Positions 5,132-8,483 of a stretch of DNA of 8,483 nt are shown in pieces (the stretch's first letter is position 1; each line of letters starts with the position of its first letter). A model generated the notes under the pieces. That model was not told the DNA's origin and ran no database searches. It worked only from the letters and a program-made list of their open reading frames with translations. The DNA lies in NCBI GenBank assembly GCA_018699075.1, contig JABIPV010000324.1, positions 1 to 8,483 on the forward strand, read 5' to 3'. Source of the stretch: Kordiimonadaceae bacterium. Its GTDB lineage: Bacteria > Pseudomonadota > Alphaproteobacteria > Sphingomonadales > Emcibacteraceae. The position numbers were made by a program, and so were the translations under genes.

Positions 5132-7633
5132 TTACAAGGCATCAATTCGAAGTTTAATTTTAATAAATAATTCCGGGACGGTCTTTAAGTGTGCCTTTTC
5201 AGCATTTAAAATACTGCTGAAAGCGCGTTTTTTGATGGCAATCAAATCAATTTTATGGTCGACGCTTTCAGTTGTTGCTTGCTTATAAAGAAGGTCGATT
5301 AATCTTTCAGCACCATTTAACCTTCCCCATAGATAATCGTTTTCTCTATCTTCGCGGCTAAAAAAAGCGCCAAAGCTTCTCATTGCTGTCCCTTTTAAGG
5401 GCATTTCTAAGGGGTCGGATTTTAAACTAAGGTTATCATTGGGACTGATGCGGTTTACAAGAATTTCGTTAAACTCACCAACGGCTTTTGATCCCATTAT
5501 TGAAAATGTGATCACGTCCCAAAAAGCAAAACCAAGATAATTTGTCATGAGATCCTGTTTAAAATCATCATTCCAAGAATTATTAAGCTGCGCAGCAATA
5601 AGGCCATCGGTTTTGTCCCGAATGTCGTCAAGGCCTATCACTGGAGACAACTTTTCAAAGATGGTTTCAATTTTTGGACCATATTTATCGACCAACGCTA
5701 GATTATTTTTACATGTAAGGTCATCACTAATGGGTTGTTTGATGAGTGAAGTGACAATCGCTTTGATTTGATTTTTAGTGTCTGGCGTAATTCTATCTAA
5801 TATGGTTGAATCCTTGATGTTTTCCAATATTTGATAGAGAGCCATTTTACAATTATCAAGCTCTTTAACATGATCGGAATTTTGGCTATATTGTGTGTTG
5901 AGCTCTTGAATTAGAAATTGTAGGCGCCGCTTTTGATAATTTACGTCAAAATTTATGATAAAAGTCGTCCAAGATGGGATAGTTTGTAGTGTTTGCGATT
6001 TATTGATGAATGAAGTTGTCCATGCAAAAAGCCCTTTATTACTTTTCGCGCTATCACCGCCATATATTAAGCTTTCACCAATTGTGTCTCTTAATATCCA
6101 ATGCTGCATTATTGAAAAAAGCCGTCTTCTTTCGTTGCTGCCTTTGGGCAAATCGCAAATGGTTGCTATTAATTTTGTTAAATCGGCAACAGTGCTGCGT
6201 ATTTTTAATCTTGCGTACGCTTCATACGAATAACCAGATTCTGTGACTGCCCGCGCACTGGCAAGGGTTCTCCAATCTGCAAGTTGGCTAGAAGTAGTGA
6301 CTTTCTTGAGCTTTTTGGGCGAAACGTCGTAAACCAATTTTTGTACACTCGGTTTGACAGATTCGACAACCGCCTTGATGGTGAGCACTTGTTGGTTATG
6401 AAGATGAATATCACGCAGATCGTCATGCATAGGCTCGTTCATGGGAATATCGGACATTGCACCTTTGATGGTATTTAACATGGTTGGTGGCGCACCGGTT
6501 GGTCGAACTTTAAGGCGTTCGGGATTAGGATCAATATATATGACAAGCCTGTTAACTTCGCGATATGCGGGTCTGTCGTGGATGGCTTCTATGGCTTGAT
6601 CAAAGGGTTTATTATTAAGGATACTACCGTCTAGGAAAGAAGTCAGTTCAGGGTTGATACCGGCAAGTTTATATTCCTTGAAATTATTTTTAATAAAGGC
6701 GTCTTTTTTAGCCCACGTCATATTATGTTCTTTTAAAAAATGGTCTGTTTCCCTGATTTGTGCAGGTGGAAATGCTCCTGGAAAGCACGACGTCGCACGG
6801 GCAGCAAAGCTTAAAGAGGGTAGGCTGTCATCATCAAAATCACTTTCGATAATCGTGCTTTTTTGTTCCGTTGCTTTTTTGAGGTAACTGAATTTTAAAT
6901 TATGACGATGTTCATATTCAGTGATAGAGGCTGGATCATTAAGTAAAATAGTGCGTTTATAGCCATAAAAGTCGGTTAAAGTGACAAAAAGTTCTAATTT
7001 ATGACCTCTAGGTAATAAAGAATGATTATTTAGTTCGCCCATTCCTCTCAGTCCACCAAAAACCAACTTTAACAGATGCTTGCCATCAAAAGGGGGCTTT
7101 AAGTCCCAAACATTCAAAAGAGCCGGAAGTTTTTCTTTTACTTTAGTGCTGAGCGTGCCATTGCCTAGATATTTCCCGCTAATGATATTGATAATGGGCT
7201 TGATGATAAGTTTGGCCCACGTTCCAGGTTTTTTCTTTTTACCCGTTAGCTTACTAACATCTGCTTCAATAAGCCAATGATGGCGTAAGTGATCAAAATT
7301 TAAATCATGTGCAATGGCACGACCAAGATAAACGCTGTTCATTCCCCCGGCGGAGGCGCCAGCAATGGTGTCGATAATTACCCTTAAATCAAGCTCAGGT
7401 GAAAAACTTTTTAAAATATCGTAATAAACAAGTTCCGTATCAGGAATATCGGTTACATTATCATTGGGGTAAGAATAAGTTGTGCGGGAAGGGTCGCCTG
7501 GGTCTGGGCTCGTGTGATAGGCTTTTGAAGCCCGTGCAAGTTTAAGGATTTCTTTGCTAACGCCATGAATATAAATGGCCAATGACACGCCCCCAAAACA
7601 GACCAGTGCTAGTCGTAGCTCTTTTTCTCTCAT
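5132..7633 (-). CDS. Patatin-like phospholipase-family protein with C-terminal DUF3376-type region
   Basis: A predicted lipid acyl hydrolase of 833 residues with no signal peptide or clear membrane segment, so probably cytosolic or peripheral. The patatin core has the oxyanion-hole segment LALVCFGGVSLAIYIHG (8-24), the nucleophile elbow GASAGG (Ser94), the conserved ARATSCFPGAFPPAQ block (278-292), and the catalytic Asp335 in FLDGSILNNKPF. Most patatins have DGG or DGA here; this one has DGS. The C-terminal block FGAFFSREDRENDYLWGRLN (754-773), followed by GAERLIDLL, is characteristic of DUF3376 in the bacterial 'patatin-related protein' group (from memory TIGR03607). Residues about 480-700 are mostly predicted helical and carry no domain I recognise. 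The start at 7633 overlaps the stop of the upstream hydroxylase gene (ATGA), with a weak AAGAAG element 5 bp before it. The natural substrate is unknown; phospholipase activity is inferred from the family. Confidence 0.9.
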   Translation of the reverse strand: MREKELRLALVCFGGVSLAIYIHGVSKEILKLARASKAYHTSPDPGDPSRTTYSYPNDNVTDIPDTELVYYDILKSFSPELDLRVIIDTIAGASAGGMNSVYLGRAIAHDLNFDHLRHHWLIEADVSKLTGKKKKPGTWAKLIIKPIINIISGKYLGNGTLSTKVKEKLPALLNVWDLKPPFDGKHLLKLVFGGLRGMGELNNHSLLPRGHKLELFVTLTDFYGYKRTILLNDPASITEYEHRHNLKFSYLKKATEQKSTIIESDFDDDSLPSLSFAARATSCFPGAFPPAQIRETDHFLKEHNMTWAKKDAFIKNNFKEYKLAGINPELTSFLDGSILNNKPFDQAIEAIHDRPAYREVNRLVIYIDPNPERLKVRPTGAPPTMLNTIKGAMSDIPMNEPMHDDLRDIHLHNQQVLTIKAVVESVKPSVQKLVYDVSPKKLKKVTTSSQLADWRTLASARAVTESGYSYEAYARLKIRSTVADLTKLIATICDLPKGSNERRRLFSIMQHWILRDTIGESLIYGGDSAKSNKGLFAWTTSFINKSQTLQTIPSWTTFIINFDVNYQKRRLQFLIQELNTQYSQNSDHVKELDNCKMALYQILENIKDSTILDRITPDTKNQIKAIVTSLIKQPISDDLTCKNNLALVDKYGPKIETIFEKLSPVIGLDDIRDKTDGLIAAQLNNSWNDDFKQDLMTNYLGFAFWDVITFSIMGSKAVGEFNEILVNRISPNDNLSLKSDPLEMPLKGTAMRSFGAFFSREDRENDYLWGRLNGAERLIDLLYKQATTESVDHKIDLIAIKKRAFSSILNAEKAHLKTVPELFIKIKLRIDAL
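5191..5233 (+). terminator. Putative intrinsic terminator of the suf operon, inside the convergent gene
   Basis: Bases 5191-5204 and 5215-5228 form an inverted repeat of 14 positions. Thirteen can pair, 3 of them G-T wobbles, and there is one C-C mismatch at 5195/5224. The 8-bp inner stem TTTCAGCA/TGCTGAAA (5197-5204 with 5215-5222) is perfect and the loop is 10 bases. A run of six T (5228-5233) follows directly on the + strand. It starts 68 bases after the sufT stop and reads as a terminator only in the suf direction, since no T-run follows it on the other strand. It lies within codons for about residues 802-814 of the patatin-like protein, so the T-run also encodes lysines there and chance cannot be excluded. 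Confidence 0.55.
7630..7633 (-). promoter_or_regulatory. ATGA stop-start overlap coupling the two minus-strand genes
   Basis: On the minus strand the patatin ATG (7633-7631) shares bases with the TGA stop (7632-7630) of the hydroxylase gene. A purine-rich AAGAAG within the lysine-coding end of the upstream gene lies 5 bases before the ATG and could act as a weak Shine-Dalgarno. This arrangement is typical of translational re-initiation and points to co-expression of the two proteins. Confidence 0.75.
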
Positions 7634-8457
7634 GTTTTCTTCTTACTTTTTGGCTGGGGGTAATTTTTAAAAGGGGAGGCGAGTAATTCTATTAAGTTTA
7701 AAGGCTTCTCAAACCCGAACTCCGTAAGGCCTTGTCGCATTTGTTCACAATTTAAAGTTGGCTTATCAATATAGGTGCCGAAAATCTTATCCCAAAAACA
7801 TAGATTAAAACCGTAATTACTGTTTGTTTCAGAGACAATTTCGGAATGATGTATCCAATGTATTTCTGGAGTAATAAAAGTAGTGCGCAATATTTTTTCC
7901 ACAGGAGAGGGCAGTTTTATGTTGCTGTGATTAAAAAGCGCCAATCCATTTAATATTACTTCAAAAATAATAACCGCCACAACGGGTATGCCCATAATCA
8001 GCACAAAGAGCATTTTGATCAGCATTGAAATGATAATTTCAATGGGATGGAAGCGCACAGCCGATGTGACATTGAGGCCAAGTTCAGAGTGATGCATTCT
8101 GTGTAACCGCCATAATATTGGCATTTGATGCATCATTACATGTTGACCGTAGATTAGAAGGTCAAGCAGTAGCACAGAAAGAACTATTATTATCATCTCA
8201 GGCAAATTAATTATATTGAAGAGTCCAATGCCGTTTTCACGGGCATAATTTGCAACGCCAACGGCCAGCAATGGAAATAATAGTTTTAAGATAATGTTAT
8301 CAATGGTCACCATGGCTAAATTAGTGAACCATTGGTGAAGGTGACTTTCTCTGCGTTTGGCGAGAGGCGCCAGAAATTCGGCAATCCCTAAAAGCACCAG
8401 TAACGCTATAAAAACGCCTGGCCTAATGTATTGTTCATATTCAATAATTGTATTCAT
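7630..8457 (-). CDS. Fatty acid hydroxylase / sterol desaturase superfamily membrane protein
   Basis: An integral membrane di-iron oxygenase-family protein of 275 residues. Members hydroxylate or desaturate lipids such as sterols, fatty acyl chains, carotenoids or other membrane lipids using O2. The histidine clusters expected to bind the di-iron centre are all present: HVMMH (106-110), HRMHH (119-123), His137 in RFHPIE, His177 in FNHSN, and HWIHH (200-204). Hydrophobic segments at about 12-31, 46-70, 87-105 and 141-175 fit the usual membrane hairpins, with the His boxes facing the cytosol. The C-terminus is a lysine-rich tail. The ATG at 8457 is the only reasonable start: an in-frame TGA lies upstream within the window and the next Met is residue 49. 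A weak AAGAG lies 11 bases before it. It is the first visible gene of a two-gene unit with the patatin-like protein. The substrate cannot be assigned. Confidence 0.92.
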   Translation of the reverse strand: MNTIIEYEQYIRPGVFIALLVLLGIAEFLAPLAKRRESHLHQWFTNLAMVTIDNIILKLLFPLLAVGVANYARENGIGLFNIINLPEMIIIVLSVLLLDLLIYGQHVMMHQMPILWRLHRMHHSELGLNVTSAVRFHPIEIIISMLIKMLFVLIMGIPVVAVIIFEVILNGLALFNHSNIKLPSPVEKILRTTFITPEIHWIHHSEIVSETNSNYGFNLCFWDKIFGTYIDKPTLNCEQMRQGLTEFGFEKPLNLIELLASPFKNYPQPKSKKKT

Positions 8458-8483
8458 AAAATGGTTAACTCTTAAAAATCAGA
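8458..8483 (-). other. Short leader upstream of the hydroxylase gene
   Basis: Only 26 bases remain before the window edge. They hold a weak AAGAG ribosome-site candidate (11 bases before the ATG) and an in-frame TGA that fixes the upstream limit of the coding region. No promoter elements can be judged in so short a stretch. Confidence 0.4.

Noticed and set aside
5955..6246. Two overlapping plus-strand open frames (92 and 78 codons) antisense to the patatin gene
   Set aside because: Both are antisense to a continuous conserved coding sequence and show no domain or start signal.

Overview
The window looks like a stretch of chromosome from an AT-rich (by eye about 40% GC) Gram-negative bacterium, most likely an alphaproteobacterium. 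The basis is the SufB/SufC/SufD/SufS sequence character, the gene order sufB-sufC-sufD-sufS-sufT, and the large patatin/DUF3376-type protein. This is recognition from memory, not a database result, and the order or genus cannot be fixed.

Left part (1-5123, + strand): a compact SUF iron-sulfur cluster assembly operon. sufB is cut by the left edge and its 5' end and promoter lie outside. It is followed by sufC, sufD, sufS and sufT, with gaps of 24, 10, 1 and 16 bp. SufB, SufC and SufD form the ATP-driven scaffold complex. SufS is the PLP cysteine desulfurase that supplies sulfur. SufT (DUF59/MIP18 family) is an Fe-S maturation accessory factor. The key residues can be seen in all five. The sulfur-transfer partner (SufE or SufU) and the A-type carrier SufA are not in the window. 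A hairpin plus T-tract at 5191-5233 is a good candidate for the operon's terminator, and it lies inside the 3' end of the convergent gene.

Right part (5132-8457, - strand): a two-gene unit running towards the suf operon. The first gene encodes an integral membrane fatty acid hydroxylase/sterol desaturase family protein with a complete set of histidine clusters. It overlaps by 4 bp (ATGA) with a gene for an 833-residue patatin-like protein that has a Ser-Asp lipase core and a C-terminal DUF3376-type region. Both point to lipid metabolism, but no substrate can be read from sequence. The two operons converge with only 8 bp between their stop codons.

No tRNA, rRNA, CRISPR, insertion sequence or obvious repeat family was seen. 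The SUF part is ordinary. The less explored part is the coupled hydroxylase-patatin pair, together with the embedded terminator at the convergent junction.
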